Assembly (NCBI RefSeq): GCF_001750165.1
Contig: NZ_CP015411.1
Span: 1,206,001 to 1,270,000, forward strand
Length of the DNA stretch: 64,000 bases
Reading direction: 5' to 3'
Origin: Pseudoalteromonas luteoviolacea
GTDB taxonomy: Bacteria > Pseudomonadota > Gammaproteobacteria > Enterobacterales > Alteromonadaceae
Below the pieces are notes generated by a model. The model searched no databases and was not told the DNA's origin. It saw only the letters and a list, made by a program, of their open reading frames with translations. The number at the start of each line of letters is the position of its first letter. Position 1 is the first letter of the stretch. Made by a program: the position numbers and the translations under genes. Positions 51,845 through 61,126 of the stretch are shown here, one piece after another.

Positions 51845-54800
51845 ATGCACAAGTTTTTCCTACTGTTAATTATGGCGGTTGTATTCAATGTGAATGCAGC
51901 GATTAACGACTATGTTGTAAAACAGTGGAATATGCAAAATGATTTACCATCACAGAGTATTAAAAGTGTGGTGCAAGATCAGCAAGGCTATATTTGGCTC
52001 GGAACACAATTTGGTCTGAGTCGCTTCGATGGACATCAGTTCGTCAACTTTAATACTCAAAATACGAACTTCTTGGTAAGTAACGCGATCAATAAACTTG
52101 TGGTTGATCGCTTTGGCATGTTGTGGGTAGGTACGCGACGAGGCGTATTGCGCATAGATCCACAAACTATGAAAGCGCAGAAATTCAAAATTCAAGCTGA
52201 TGTTAAGGATATTATTGAGGACAACAGCGGAAATATTTGGGTCGCTGCAAATGGGCTTTATTACATTTCTGCAAAGCGTTTAATGTTGGATAAAAACAAC
52301 TTAGACGACAGTAAATTGTCGCTCACTCACATCAGCCAGATAGTTGGTGCAGTGACAAAAATGGCTCCTTCTCCAGATGGTATTTGGGTTGTTAATGAGC
52401 GCCATCTATTGCGCATAGGAGAGGCTCAATTTGTTGGCTCTAATGGTATGCGATTAGAGTTATCAAGCAAAATCTCTCTACCAAGACAGCTTGCACAAAC
52501 CAATATACACGATCTTGCTTGGGTGGATGGCAAGCTCTTTTTGGCATCCCAACTAGGGGCTTTTTTCCTCGACTTTGATGAAGTCCTACGTCGATTTGAT
52601 GAAATTGGCAATAGCGCTGTGTATAAGTTCTTGAGTGATGAGCAAGGGGGATTATGGGTCTCTACCTATGGTCGTTTACTTTATAAAGAAAGTGGTGGCG
52701 AGTGGCAATCTGTTGATTTGGTTCAATTAGATCAAGGCATTTGGTTTACAGACTTATTCATCGACAAAAGTAACAATGTATGGTTGGCAAGTATTAATGA
52801 AGGTCTGTGGCTTGCTCATTCAGGTCGAGTAGAGCGCTTTCAAGCTGGTTTGCGTGGTAAACAAGCAATTTCGGCAATGACAATGGGACCCAGAGGTAAT
52901 GTCTGGGTTGCCACCCGAGAAGGGGTGGGTATGCTTGATCAAGATGATAATTATCAACCAATTATTACACCTGCGCAACTTAAAGGCGTTGAAGTCCATG
53001 ATATGGAGTTTTTGGATGGTCGCCTTTATTTAGGCACCGGCCGTGGTGTGGTCATTTATGACAATGGTCAGTTACTGGCCATACCAAATCGGGAATTTCG
53101 TCAGACACAAGTATTTACTATTAGCCCTTCTAACCAAGGCGGACTTTGGATCGGGACAGGTAGAGGCTTATATCGCCTCGATTATAATGGGTTAACGCCT
53201 TTCACTTACAATGCTTTCCTTGGTAGTCAGTTTGTTACCTATGTCGTAGATTTTCCGCGTTATGGTTTTATTGGTACTGACAAAGGTGCTTATAAATACA
53301 ACGAACGAGGAATAGAAAAAATAGGTGGACAAACATCGTTAGAAACTGCTTATGTTACCAGTATCTTGCATGTAGAAAATTATACCACTTTAGTCGGCAC
53401 ATTTTATGATGGGTTATATTATCGTACTGAGTCTGGCGACTGGTATCAATTAGATGCTTCCCACGGGTTACCCTATGGTCCTATTTTGTCATTACATTTC
53501 GACAAAGAACAAAATTTTATATGGGTAAGTTCTATGAAAGGCGTATATCGCATGTCAATAGAACAGTTTGCTCAAGAAATTGAGAACCTGAAGGTGGAGC
53601 AAGTCATCAACCCTTTCGACCGCCAATTAGATGGAATGCCAAGTCAATGTTGTACAGGCCTTGGGCATGACTCGGTAGTTGAAGTTGATGAAGTTTTATT
53701 ATATCCCAGTTTGCAAGGTGTGGTGCGTATTCCTAAAAGTGTAAAGTTATTCAGTGACAGTGAACTTGAACCACGCTTTGAAGGGATCACAACGCCAACG
53801 AGAGAGCTTACACCGAACAAAATAGTAGAGAGCATAATACTTGATACAAACGAAAGAGACTTGACCATTCGTTACACAGCGATTGATTTTTATGCTCCAC
53901 AAAGTATTGAGTTTAGATATAAACTGGAAGGGCATGATGACCAATGGCGCGATGCATTGGCCCGCCGTGAAGCAATCTACACAAATTTACCACCCGGTGA
54001 GTTTACATTTAAATTGGAAGTAAAGCGTCGTGGTGAAGACTGGCAAGAGGCGCATTCTAAGGCGGTTAAGCTCACGTTGCCGCGTCGCTTTGATGAAACA
54101 GTGTTTTTTAGACTGATTATCACGTGTGGCTTCATATTTTTGTTCTACCTAGTATTTTGGGTATTCAGAGCGCAAGAGAGGCGTAAGCAAGCAGCGTTAG
54201 AAGAGTTGGTTACAGAGCGTACGACTGAATTGAGAAAAGCGAATGAAAAACTCAATAAAGTGAATACGCAGTTAAAACTAGTAAGTCATTCGGATGAGTT
54301 GACTGGATTGAAAAGTCGCAGGTTTTTATTTGACCAGTTACCTAAGGATATTGAGCATTATCAGCGTAATGCGAACTCGTTGAAGGCACAAGGGAAGAGC
54401 CTTGTATTAATGATCCTGAATATTGATAAGTTCAGTAAAATAAACGATGCCAACGGACCTATTGGCGGTGATAGCTGTCTACAACAATTAGCGACATTAC
54501 TTAATACTCGGACACAAGGATCTGACTATGTCGCCCGTTGGAGTGGTGATGAGTTTTTACTTCTATTACGAGACTTCCAATGCGCTGATGTTGACCAGTA
54601 TGTCAAAGAGTTGTGCAAGGCTATCGGCGAGTTTGATTTTACTTTACCAAATGGCAAATCAACCAAAATGACGGTATCTGTTGGTTGGTCATTCTATCCA
54701 CTACAAATGTTAGGTGGTCATGTAATTGGCTGGGAAGCATCAGTAAACCTTGCCGATATTGCGCTTCATCAAGTGAAGCGAAGCGGTGGAGATGGTGCTG

Positions 54801-54922
54801 GGACTGTGGTATTTGACGATGAGTTGGATGCATTTGAGTTTGAGCAAAGTCAGAATGTTGAATCTCAGTTGCAACTGTTACAGTCCAATGGTTTAGCTGA
54901 AATAAAAGTTTGGATGCGTTGA
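51845..54922 (+). CDS. Propeller sensor diguanylate cyclase
   Basis: A 1025-aa membrane protein predicted to make c-di-GMP. It has a signal peptide (MHKFFLLLIMAVVFNVNA), a long periplasmic beta-propeller of two-component-regulator repeats (for example DQQGYIWLGTQFGLSRFDG, about residues 20-660), a Y_Y_Y domain (about 660-745), one TM helix (about 756-778), a coiled linker (RTTELRKANEKLNKVNTQLK), and a GGDEF domain whose active-site loop reads RWSGDEFLLLL. SGDEF variants can be active because the catalytic GDEF core is kept; no RxxD inhibitory site is obvious. ATG 51845 with GAGGGA before it is preferred over an in-frame start at 51827. Confidence 0.93.
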   Translation: MHKFFLLLIMAVVFNVNAAINDYVVKQWNMQNDLPSQSIKSVVQDQQGYIWLGTQFGLSRFDGHQFVNFNTQNTNFLVSNAINKLVVDRFGMLWVGTRRGVLRIDPQTMKAQKFKIQADVKDIIEDNSGNIWVAANGLYYISAKRLMLDKNNLDDSKLSLTHISQIVGAVTKMAPSPDGIWVVNERHLLRIGEAQFVGSNGMRLELSSKISLPRQLAQTNIHDLAWVDGKLFLASQLGAFFLDFDEVLRRFDEIGNSAVYKFLSDEQGGLWVSTYGRLLYKESGGEWQSVDLVQLDQGIWFTDLFIDKSNNVWLASINEGLWLAHSGRVERFQAGLRGKQAISAMTMGPRGNVWVATREGVGMLDQDDNYQPIITPAQLKGVEVHDMEFLDGRLYLGTGRGVVIYDNGQLLAIPNREFRQTQVFTISPSNQGGLWIGTGRGLYRLDYNGLTPFTYNAFLGSQFVTYVVDFPRYGFIGTDKGAYKYNERGIEKIGGQTSLETAYVTSILHVENYTTLVGTFYDGLYYRTESGDWYQLDASHGLPYGPILSLHFDKEQNFIWVSSMKGVYRMSIEQFAQEIENLKVEQVINPFDRQLDGMPSQCCTGLGHDSVVEVDEVLLYPSLQGVVRIPKSVKLFSDSELEPRFEGITTPTRELTPNKIVESIILDTNERDLTIRYTAIDFYAPQSIEFRYKLEGHDDQWRDALARREAIYTNLPPGEFTFKLEVKRRGEDWQEAHSKAVKLTLPRRFDETVFFRLIITCGFIFLFYLVFWVFRAQERRKQAALEELVTERTTELRKANEKLNKVNTQLKLVSHSDELTGLKSRRFLFDQLPKDIEHYQRNANSLKAQGKSLVLMILNIDKFSKINDANGPIGGDSCLQQLATLLNTRTQGSDYVARWSGDEFLLLLRDFQCADVDQYVKELCKAIGEFDFTLPNGKSTKMTVSVGWSFYPLQMLGGHVIGWEASVNLADIALHQVKRSGGDGAGTVVFDDELDAFEFEQSQNVESQLQLLQSNGLAEIKVWMR

Positions 54923-54945
54923 GAGCACATCTTTTAGTACGTGTA

Positions 54946-54972
54946 GAGAGGTGCCCTTCGGGGTATCCTCTC
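54946..54972. terminator. Hairpin after the diguanylate cyclase gene
   Basis: GAGAGG (54946-54951) and CCTCTC (54967-54972), with an inner CCC-TTCG-GGG stem. It lies between convergent genes and has a stable TTCG tetraloop, but there is no T run. Confidence 0.45.
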
Positions 54973-54994
54973 ACCATAGTGAACTGAATGACAT

Positions 54995-55777
54995 TTATTC
55001 ATTTATCTGCCGTTGTACACTCAGTAATGCTTCATTCATTCTTTTAATAAAGTCGTATTTATATGGGAATTTCTCGCCATTATCTTTGGTGTAGCCTATG
55101 TGTGCAGTACGACTTAATACAATACGGTCTTCTTTAAATTGCTCGACATTTAAATTTGTAAGCTCTCGCTTTACCGACTCAAACCCCATAAGTGTCGACA
55201 GCCTATCGTTCACATAGCAATCTAGGCGAAACTTGGACAGCTTTTTGATATTGGTGAGTGTATCTTTATTTTCCCAAATTTTAATCAACCCCTTTTTTCT
55301 CGCTGTTATGAGTTCTTTATCAAGGATTAAAAAGCCAGCATTGATACCAATGTTAATTGGGGGGTATTGAGGTGAACGTGCAAGAATGTTTTGTAATGTG
55401 ATCCCAGGATTACAAAAAGCAACAACCGCCTCTTCTCCGAGGGAAGTAGAGTATGGCCAAATATAAGGTCGCTTATCCTTATGGATGTAGGGGGGGAGTA
55501 ATGCAAATGCTTCGCCATTTTCCATTGCCGCTACACCTCGTTTCCAGGGGATTGGCTCTAGAATGACTTGGTAACGATCGGATAGCTGCCTCGCAGCAAG
55601 TCTAACTTGTTCAATATAAATACCATATAGATAGCCATTACTTTCGTAGGAATAGGGTGGATAACTATCATCTACTAAGATTGTGACACGCGGCTTTGCA
55701 TTCCCATTTGCACTGGCTGGTACAAGTAGGCACAGGGTAATTACAAACACTAGTAGTGCAAACATGGGACGCGACAT
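54995..55777 (-). CDS. Orphan periplasmic solute-binding protein (SBP_bac_3-like)
   Basis: A 260-aa exported protein. The signal peptide MSRPMFALLVFVITLCLLVPASA has an ASA-N cleavage site. The mature part begins VTILVDDSYPPYSYESNGYLYGIYIEQV, the classic start of family 3 amino-acid-binding proteins, and has the GVAAMENGEAFALLPPY segment that corresponds to the second ligand-binding region. No transport genes are adjacent. It may be a scavenging or sensory binding protein; the ligand is unknown. It is convergent with the diguanylate cyclase gene across a hairpin. Confidence 0.85.
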   Translation of the reverse strand: MSRPMFALLVFVITLCLLVPASANGNAKPRVTILVDDSYPPYSYESNGYLYGIYIEQVRLAARQLSDRYQVILEPIPWKRGVAAMENGEAFALLPPYIHKDKRPYIWPYSTSLGEEAVVAFCNPGITLQNILARSPQYPPINIGINAGFLILDKELITARKKGLIKIWENKDTLTNIKKLSKFRLDCYVNDRLSTLMGFESVKRELTNLNVEQFKEDRIVLSRTAHIGYTKDNGEKFPYKYDFIKRMNEALLSVQRQINE

Positions 55778-56014
55778 AATTTATATAATGGTTTATTTTA
55801 AGGCAGCCATTGATAACTTTAGGCAATTTTGATTGAGATTACCAGAGACCGCTTGATTGAACTGCATGTAATAGGTAAAGGGGTATTAATCGTGTAATGA
55901 AGCGTAATGTATTTGTTAGGTTATTGAGGTTACACTATGTAGGTGATTAAAGAGGGGTGTTTTCTCTAATCATTTTTCGCAATATAGAGTGTCAAATTAG
56001 GAATAGGTGAACCC

Positions 56015-56992
56015 ATGGCTAAGCTTAAAGTAAAGGATTGTTCTGATGTTATCTACTTAAAAGCGTTTCACCGCTTTGGCAGACTGACTTATTCTGTTGA
56101 TACTCATATAAGTGGCGTTGAAATTTCACGTATTCATGCGGTGATTGAACATAATGGTCAGGATTGGGAACTGCGTGATCTGAGTAAAAATGGTGTATGG
56201 CTTAATGGTCAACGCATTGCCTACAATCAAGCGATACACCTTAAAGTGGATGATGAAATTACCTTTTCTGAAATGCATCCGCAGACATTTATTGTTGACT
56301 CAATTTCGCCGCCTAAAGATTTGTTAATCCCTTCTTGTAATGAACAACCGGACGAAGTTATTCCGCTAGAGAAATATCATTTCTTGCCGTCAGAATCTAA
56401 CCCTGAGTTAGTCGTTTTCTATGACAATGAGAAGCTTTGTTGGTGCTATGAGCACTTAGAGAGTGGCAAAATTGTATCTCTAACTGACAGTGATAATCTA
56501 TGTGTTGCTAATGAGTTATGGTATCTGTTTCAGGTTGAGGCTGCCTCACAAGAAGCGACAATGCCAATTGACAAAGCACATCAATCTAGTCTTGAGTTTG
56601 TATTTGATATTAGCTTAGATGAAGAGATCACTGAGTTGAAGGTAAATCACAATGGTGAAATGTTAGATTTTGATATTAGAACGCATCATTATTTAACTGC
56701 GCTATTGGCTAGATATAAAGCGCGCGATGAAGCGGCTGTTGATGAGGAAAATGAACGAGGTTGGGTAAGTGTGTCACAGCTTTCAAAAGACTTGGGGATA
56801 AGTGAGAGTCATATAAACATACAGATCCACCGTGCTCGCAAGCAGTTTGTTGATTTAGTCGATGATAAAGGTTTAGCTGAACAGATCATTGAGCGTAAGC
56901 GAGGTAGAGTCCGCTTTGGTGGTAAACACTTCACGATTAATAAAGGTTCACATACAGAAGCTTCCTACGATGGCTTACAAATGGCGCTATAA
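56015..56992 (+). CDS. FHA domain protein with C-terminal helix-turn-helix
   Basis: A 325-aa cytoplasmic protein. The N-terminal FHA domain (about residues 10-100) has FGRLTYSV, EISRIHAVIEHNG and LSKNGVWLNGQRI, giving the G-R, S-R-x-H and N-G positions that bind phosphothreonine. The middle (about 110-215) is an unassigned domain. The C-terminal part (about 225-315) has WVSVSQLSKDLGISESHINIQIHRARKQF followed by a basic strand KRGRVRFGG, which reads as a helix-turn-helix with a wing, as in response-regulator-type transcription factors. It could be a phosphopeptide-recruited transcription factor. No Ser/Thr kinase gene is in the window. Function inferred only from domains. Confidence 0.8.
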   Translation: MAKLKVKDCSDVIYLKAFHRFGRLTYSVDTHISGVEISRIHAVIEHNGQDWELRDLSKNGVWLNGQRIAYNQAIHLKVDDEITFSEMHPQTFIVDSISPPKDLLIPSCNEQPDEVIPLEKYHFLPSESNPELVVFYDNEKLCWCYEHLESGKIVSLTDSDNLCVANELWYLFQVEAASQEATMPIDKAHQSSLEFVFDISLDEEITELKVNHNGEMLDFDIRTHHYLTALLARYKARDEAAVDEENERGWVSVSQLSKDLGISESHINIQIHRARKQFVDLVDDKGLAEQIIERKRGRVRFGGKHFTINKGSHTEASYDGLQMAL

Positions 56993-57028
56993 TTGGGCAT
57001 GTTGAATTGATCGCTTCAAAGAGTGTAT

Positions 57029-57892
57029 ATGAGGCAAATATGTCGTTGTGGTTTTGTGATATGTCTAGCGAGTTTTAGTTTATCCGTCTTCGGTGCTGAT
57101 ATAGAGATTGTGTGGCAACACGGTCAAACACCTAACAAACACACCGTTGAAAAAGTGAAAAATTGGCTGGAGTATGGTTTAAAGCAAACCGCTTCGACAC
57201 TGACTGACCTACAACAGCCTATTGTACCTGTATTTATTCATCTTAATGAACATGTCAGCGAGCCGGTACCCTGGGGAGAGGTATCTCGTGGCGAACACGA
57301 TGGCATTACCTTACATATCAACAAACATGCTTCACTGACTCAGCTAAAAGTGGATTGGACGCTGTATCATGAATTTGTACATTTGTATCATCCCTTTTTT
57401 GGCTATGGTGATAGTTGGCTAGGTGAAGGGTTGGCAACCTACTTACAAAATATTGTAATGCTACAGGCTGGTATCCTCTCCAAGAGGAACTTTGTGCAGC
57501 GTGTTACTGAGGGCCTAGACCGTGGTGAAGCAGCCACGGCAAAGTTTAAGGGGAGGCTATCAAACGTGGCTGAGAATATGTGGCAGCTGCGTGCGTATCA
57601 AAGAGTCTATTGGAGCGGTGTCGCATTTTTTATTGAGGCTGAGGAGCGGTTGAAAGTCGCGGGTAGTCAATATAACTTAGCTAAACTTTTAGCGATTTAT
57701 CAAACATGTTGCAGAGGGAATATTACACCAGGTACCCACCATACGAGTGTTCAGTTTTTAAGTGCATTAGATAGTATTGCCAAAGTTAAAGTATTTATGT
57801 CTCTTTACGAGAAATATAGTGAAAGAGAGGACTTTCCTGCTATTTCAGACCGTCAAATACTTAATTTATCAACTCAGTATTCATCACAGTAA
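57029..57892 (+). CDS. Exported gluzincin-type (HExxH) peptidase
   Basis: A 287-aa protein with a signal peptide (MRQICRCGFVICLASFSLSVFGA) and a zinc metallopeptidase core: LYHEFVHLYHP (HExxH, near residues 115-119) followed by WLGEGLATYLQ, whose Glu about 19 residues later is the third ligand, as in M1-like gluzincins. The remainder (YWSGVAFFIEAEERLK, LLAIYQTCCRG) resembles the C-terminal part of the catalytic domain. It is too short for a full M1 aminopeptidase and lacks GxMEN, so it is a stand-alone peptidase-MA-like domain. ATG 57029 is preferred over GTG 57023. It follows the FHA gene after about 36 nt, so co-transcription is likely. Confidence 0.85.
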   Translation: MRQICRCGFVICLASFSLSVFGADIEIVWQHGQTPNKHTVEKVKNWLEYGLKQTASTLTDLQQPIVPVFIHLNEHVSEPVPWGEVSRGEHDGITLHINKHASLTQLKVDWTLYHEFVHLYHPFFGYGDSWLGEGLATYLQNIVMLQAGILSKRNFVQRVTEGLDRGEAATAKFKGRLSNVAENMWQLRAYQRVYWSGVAFFIEAEERLKVAGSQYNLAKLLAIYQTCCRGNITPGTHHTSVQFLSALDSIAKVKVFMSLYEKYSEREDFPAISDRQILNLSTQYSSQ

Positions 57893-57895
57893 AGT

Positions 57896-57925
57896 AATAG
57901 GTAAAGAGTGGACTCTTTACCTATT
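57896..57925. terminator. Long inverted repeat between peptidase gene and phaC
   Basis: AATAGGTAAAGAGT (57896-57909), GG, ACTCTTTACCTATT (57912-57925). A near-perfect 14-bp palindrome between convergent genes with only a short AT tail; probably a bidirectional terminator. Confidence 0.6.
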
Positions 57926-57932
57926 CAAATTA

Positions 57933-59702
57933 TCACAACCTTGCTTTTACATATTCCCCAGGCGCGTCGTAAATACCCGGATTAGCTTTAGTTTTAACAG
58001 CGCGAGCAGGTACTTTTTCATCCGTGAATTGGGTTATCCATTTAGCCCAATGACCCCACCAAGAGCCCTTAGTATGATCTGCTTTTTCAAGCCATGCATT
58101 GGCGTCGCCTTGTGGCGCGGGGCCCGACCAAAAACCGTATTTATTTGCTTTAGGTGGGTTGATGACACCTGCAATATGGCCGGACTCACCTAATACAAAT
58201 GTCGTTTTAGAGCTGGTATATTGGAATCCCTTAAATGTGGCCTGCCACAGAGCAATATGGTCATCTCGTGTAGATAAAGCATAGATAGGCTGTTTGACTT
58301 TAGCCAAGTCTATCTTTGTGCCTCGAACGTCGACTTCTTTTGTGGCGATTAATTTATTTTCCAGATATAGGTCTCGCAACATAAAGTTATGGCACTTAGC
58401 GGTTAGGTTTGTACTGTCGCCATTCCAGTACAGCAGGTCTAAGTCCATTGGTGGTTGGCCTTTGAGGTAATTATTCACATAATAATTCCAATAAAGGCTA
58501 TTTTCTCTGAGCATACTGAATGAGACACCCAATAGATGCCCATGCATGACACCATTTTGCAGGTTATATGCTTCTAGTGCTGATATAGTGCCTTCGTTGA
58601 CAAATACACCAAGCTCACCAGGTTGTGAGAAGTCTAATAACGTTGTTAATAAAGTTGCGCTTTTAATTTTTTGCTTCATACGTTTAGAAGTAAAATACGC
58701 CATGGCAGTTGCAACGAGCGTACCTGCTATGCAATAGCCAATGGCATTGACATAAGCTTCACCAGTTTGCTTTTCTATTTCGTCTAAAGCTGCTATGACA
58801 CCATCGACAACATAATCTTCAAATCCCACTTCCGCCATGCTTGGATCTGGATTTTTCCATGAAATCATAAATACAGTATGGCCATTGTCTACAGCCCACT
58901 TTACGTAAGAATTCTCTTCTTTTAAATCTAATATGTAGTACTTATTTACATATGGCGGTACAAATAGCAAAGGTGTCTTGTGCACTTGTTTGGTTGTTGC
59001 TGTATACTGGATCAGCTCAAATAAATGGTTTTGGAACACGACTCTGCCCGGTGTTGTAGCAAGATCTTTACCCAACTCATATGCATTTTCACTGGTCATG
59101 CTGATCCTAAGCATGTCCCCACTTTTTGCCATATCTTTCTTGAATAGCTCAAGTCCATTAATTAGATTTTGTCCTTCAGACTCGATGGTTAATTTCAACA
59201 ATTCAGGGTTTGTGGTAATAAAGTTACTGGGAGAAATTGAATTTATAACTTGTCGAGCAAAAAACTCCAGCCTTTCTTTGAGCTTTTCATCTAACCCTGG
59301 TGTTTGACGAATGGAGTCTAATAGTGACTGACCAAACAGCAAGTAGCTCTGTTTGATATAGCTGAACCAAGGGTTATCTTGCCACTCGTCAGCGAGAAAG
59401 CGTTTGTCGCCTCGCTCTGTTGAAATAACCTCTTCGCTAGATGCGTTGAGCGTTTGCTCCCAAGTTTGTTGAACAATTTTTAATTGTTCTTGCCACCAGT
59501 TAATTTGTTGTTTTGCGAATAGCTCTGGCTGTTTAGTGATCTCTTTAGCCCACTGACCAAAGTCTTCAGCGCTTTGCTCATTGAGCGCTTTTTGAACCGG
59601 ACTATTATTAAAAAGATTTTGAGAGAAAATACTGTAGAGATCTTGATTATACTGCCACCAAGCGGTCATGGTCTGAGTAAAATCTTTATTGTCGGTATCC
59701 AT
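57933..59702 (-). CDS. phaC: Class I poly(3-hydroxyalkanoate) synthase
   Basis: Polymerises 3-hydroxyacyl-CoA into polyhydroxyalkanoate at granules. The 589-aa protein is the size of class I PhaC. The lipase-like box is GYCIAGT (catalytic Cys); Asp lies in LSTRDDHIALW and His in GESGHIAGVINPP. Conserved FVPPYVNKYYILDL and FMISWKNPD confirm the family. It is last in the operon phaB-phasin-phaC on the minus strand. AGGAAG about 7 nt before ATG 59702 is the ribosome binding site. A 16-bp palindrome separates it from the phasin gene. No beta-ketothiolase (phaA) is present in the window. Confidence 0.96.
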   Translation of the reverse strand: MDTDNKDFTQTMTAWWQYNQDLYSIFSQNLFNNSPVQKALNEQSAEDFGQWAKEITKQPELFAKQQINWWQEQLKIVQQTWEQTLNASSEEVISTERGDKRFLADEWQDNPWFSYIKQSYLLFGQSLLDSIRQTPGLDEKLKERLEFFARQVINSISPSNFITTNPELLKLTIESEGQNLINGLELFKKDMAKSGDMLRISMTSENAYELGKDLATTPGRVVFQNHLFELIQYTATTKQVHKTPLLFVPPYVNKYYILDLKEENSYVKWAVDNGHTVFMISWKNPDPSMAEVGFEDYVVDGVIAALDEIEKQTGEAYVNAIGYCIAGTLVATAMAYFTSKRMKQKIKSATLLTTLLDFSQPGELGVFVNEGTISALEAYNLQNGVMHGHLLGVSFSMLRENSLYWNYYVNNYLKGQPPMDLDLLYWNGDSTNLTAKCHNFMLRDLYLENKLIATKEVDVRGTKIDLAKVKQPIYALSTRDDHIALWQATFKGFQYTSSKTTFVLGESGHIAGVINPPKANKYGFWSGPAPQGDANAWLEKADHTKGSWWGHWAKWITQFTDEKVPARAVKTKANPGIYDAPGEYVKARL

Positions 59703-59896
59703 TTTATGCTTCCTAATAGGAGGTGTGACAGACGAGTCATTGCTTTAAAAGCTGCGCTGCATGTGCTGAACAAACCTTTAAAAGAGAGTTTGAGTCGACG
59801 TTGTTTATTGGCACATATGTTCTCGAGTACTCATACTCACAGTCTTGATGACGAAATAAATAAGCTTGTCAGTGGTAATTGCATAGAATAATGCAG

Positions 59897-59932
59897 ATCA
59901 GCCTAGCTCAATACGAATTGAGCTAGGCTGAT
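59897..59932. repeat. Perfect 16-bp inverted repeat between phasin and phaC
   Basis: ATCAGCCTAGCTCAAT (59897-59912), loop ACGA, ATTGAGCTAGGCTGAT (59917-59932). A very stable hairpin 8 nt after the phasin stop, with no T run on the minus strand. It may stabilise the upstream mRNA or reduce read-through into phaC. Confidence 0.85.
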
Positions 59933-59939
59933 AAACGCT

Positions 59940-60284
59940 TTAAACTTTTGCCGCTTTAACAGTCTCGTTTGAGATAGTCTCTAGGTTATCTTTAAACTCT
60001 TGACCTAGTTGAGTAAGCTTTTGACCATCTTCGATAAGCTGTTGGCTTAGTTTATTAACAGCACTTAGCTGGCTAGCATTAAAGTCGATGAAAGACTTCA
60101 CGTCTTTTACTTCTGCCGCTGTTTTAAGTTGCTCAACAGATGTTTCTGTGAACGAATGCGCTGCATCTAGTTGAATCTTCGCAAGTTGCTCGATATTTTT
60201 TGCAACAAGTTGATTGAACTGAATTGCAGGTGAAAAAAACTTTTCGCTTTGCTCTGTGATTGATTTAAAAAAGTCGTTGTACAT
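59940..60284 (-). CDS. phaP: Phasin family protein
   Basis: Granule-associated protein that coats polyhydroxyalkanoate inclusions and controls their size. The 114-aa protein is wholly helical and amphipathic, with MYNDFFKSITEQSEKFFSPAIQFNQLVAKNIEQLAKIQ at the start and a repeated Ala/Leu/Gln heptad pattern through the middle, typical of the phasin fold (Pfam phasin 2 type). It lies between phaB (93 nt upstream) and phaC, where phasins are usually found. Symbol is assigned from context and fold; phasin sequences diverge strongly. Confidence 0.88.
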   Translation of the reverse strand: MYNDFFKSITEQSEKFFSPAIQFNQLVAKNIEQLAKIQLDAAHSFTETSVEQLKTAAEVKDVKSFIDFNASQLSAVNKLSQQLIEDGQKLTQLGQEFKDNLETISNETVKAAKV

Positions 60285-60376
60285 GGCTTGCTTCCTATTG
60301 AGAGATAATCCGTTTTAAAATGCAATACCCATCTACTACAGAAAAGTTACCTTTTCTAAATGGTATCGTTGAGTTT

Positions 60377-61126
60377 TTAGTTCATATACAGGCCGCCATT
60401 TAAGGCCAGTGTCTCACCTGTAATGTATGCGGCACCATCAGATGCTAAAAAGCATACTGTTTCAGCAACTTCCAAAGGTGTCGCCAGTCGCTGCATTGGT
60501 ACTTGCGCCTTAATGCTTTCTAATACGTCTTCACGCATTTTCGCTACCATCGGTGTTTCTGTATATCCGGGTGCCACCACATTAACCGTTACACCTGCTC
60601 TTGCACCTTCATAAGCGAGCGATTTGCTAAAGCCAATCATTCCAGCTTTGGCTGCAGCATAGTTTGCTTGACCAAATTGTCCTTTTTGACCATTAACGCT
60701 AGAAATGTTGATGATTCGACCTGACTTATTGCCACACATATGTGCAAAAAGTGGTTGAGTCATATTGAACATCGAATTCAAGTTCGTATCGATGACGTCG
60801 TGCCATTGCTGTGCATTCATTTTTTTAAATGAAGCATCACGTGTAATGCCAGCATTGTTTACCAACACATCAATTCTGCCGTGACTTTCGATAATTGTTT
60901 CAATGCTGTCACCACATGCTTGCGCATCAGTGACATCTAAAAATAATGGTGAAACAAATTTCGGATTGATATTGGATTCATTGCACCAGCTATCAAAATC
61001 TGCCTCGTTACGTCTTGGGCTTGCGACTGCAATAACAAAGTAATTATTTTCAACTAGCTTTTGTGTGATCGCTGTACCTATACCACCTAAAGCGCCTGTT
61101 ACTACTGCTATTTTTTTATTTTCCAT
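60377..61126 (-). CDS. phaB: Acetoacetyl-CoA reductase
   Basis: NADPH-dependent SDR that reduces acetoacetyl-CoA to (R)-3-hydroxybutyryl-CoA, the monomer for PhaC. The 249-aa protein has TGALGGIG (Rossmann glycine motif TGxxxGIG), VLVNNAGITRD (NNAG), INISSVNGQKGQFGQANYAAAKAG with the catalytic Ser-Tyr-Lys, and NVVAPGYTETPM. It is much like FabG; the pha operon context decides for PhaB. ATG 61126 (MENKKIAVVTGA) is used rather than an in-frame start at 61168, which adds an untypical Cys-rich extension. First gene of the operon. Confidence 0.94.
   Translation of the reverse strand: MENKKIAVVTGALGGIGTAITQKLVENNYFVIAVASPRRNEADFDSWCNESNINPKFVSPLFLDVTDAQACGDSIETIIESHGRIDVLVNNAGITRDASFKKMNAQQWHDVIDTNLNSMFNMTQPLFAHMCGNKSGRIINISSVNGQKGQFGQANYAAAKAGMIGFSKSLAYEGARAGVTVNVVAPGYTETPMVAKMREDVLESIKAQVPMQRLATPLEVAETVCFLASDGAAYITGETLALNGGLYMN

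Noticed and set aside
57777..58193. A 138-codon plus-strand frame across the end of the exported peptidase gene and phaC
   Set aside because: It overlaps two well-supported genes and spans their shared palindromic terminator; no start signal.
59706..59891. Plus-strand open frame (about 61 codons) in the phasin-phaC gap, with AGGAGG at 59716
   Set aside because: The AGGAGG lies after the ATG, the frame begins against the phaC start region, and no family resemblance is seen. The 16-bp palindrome starts just beyond it. Left out for lack of support, though a tiny gene cannot be excluded.
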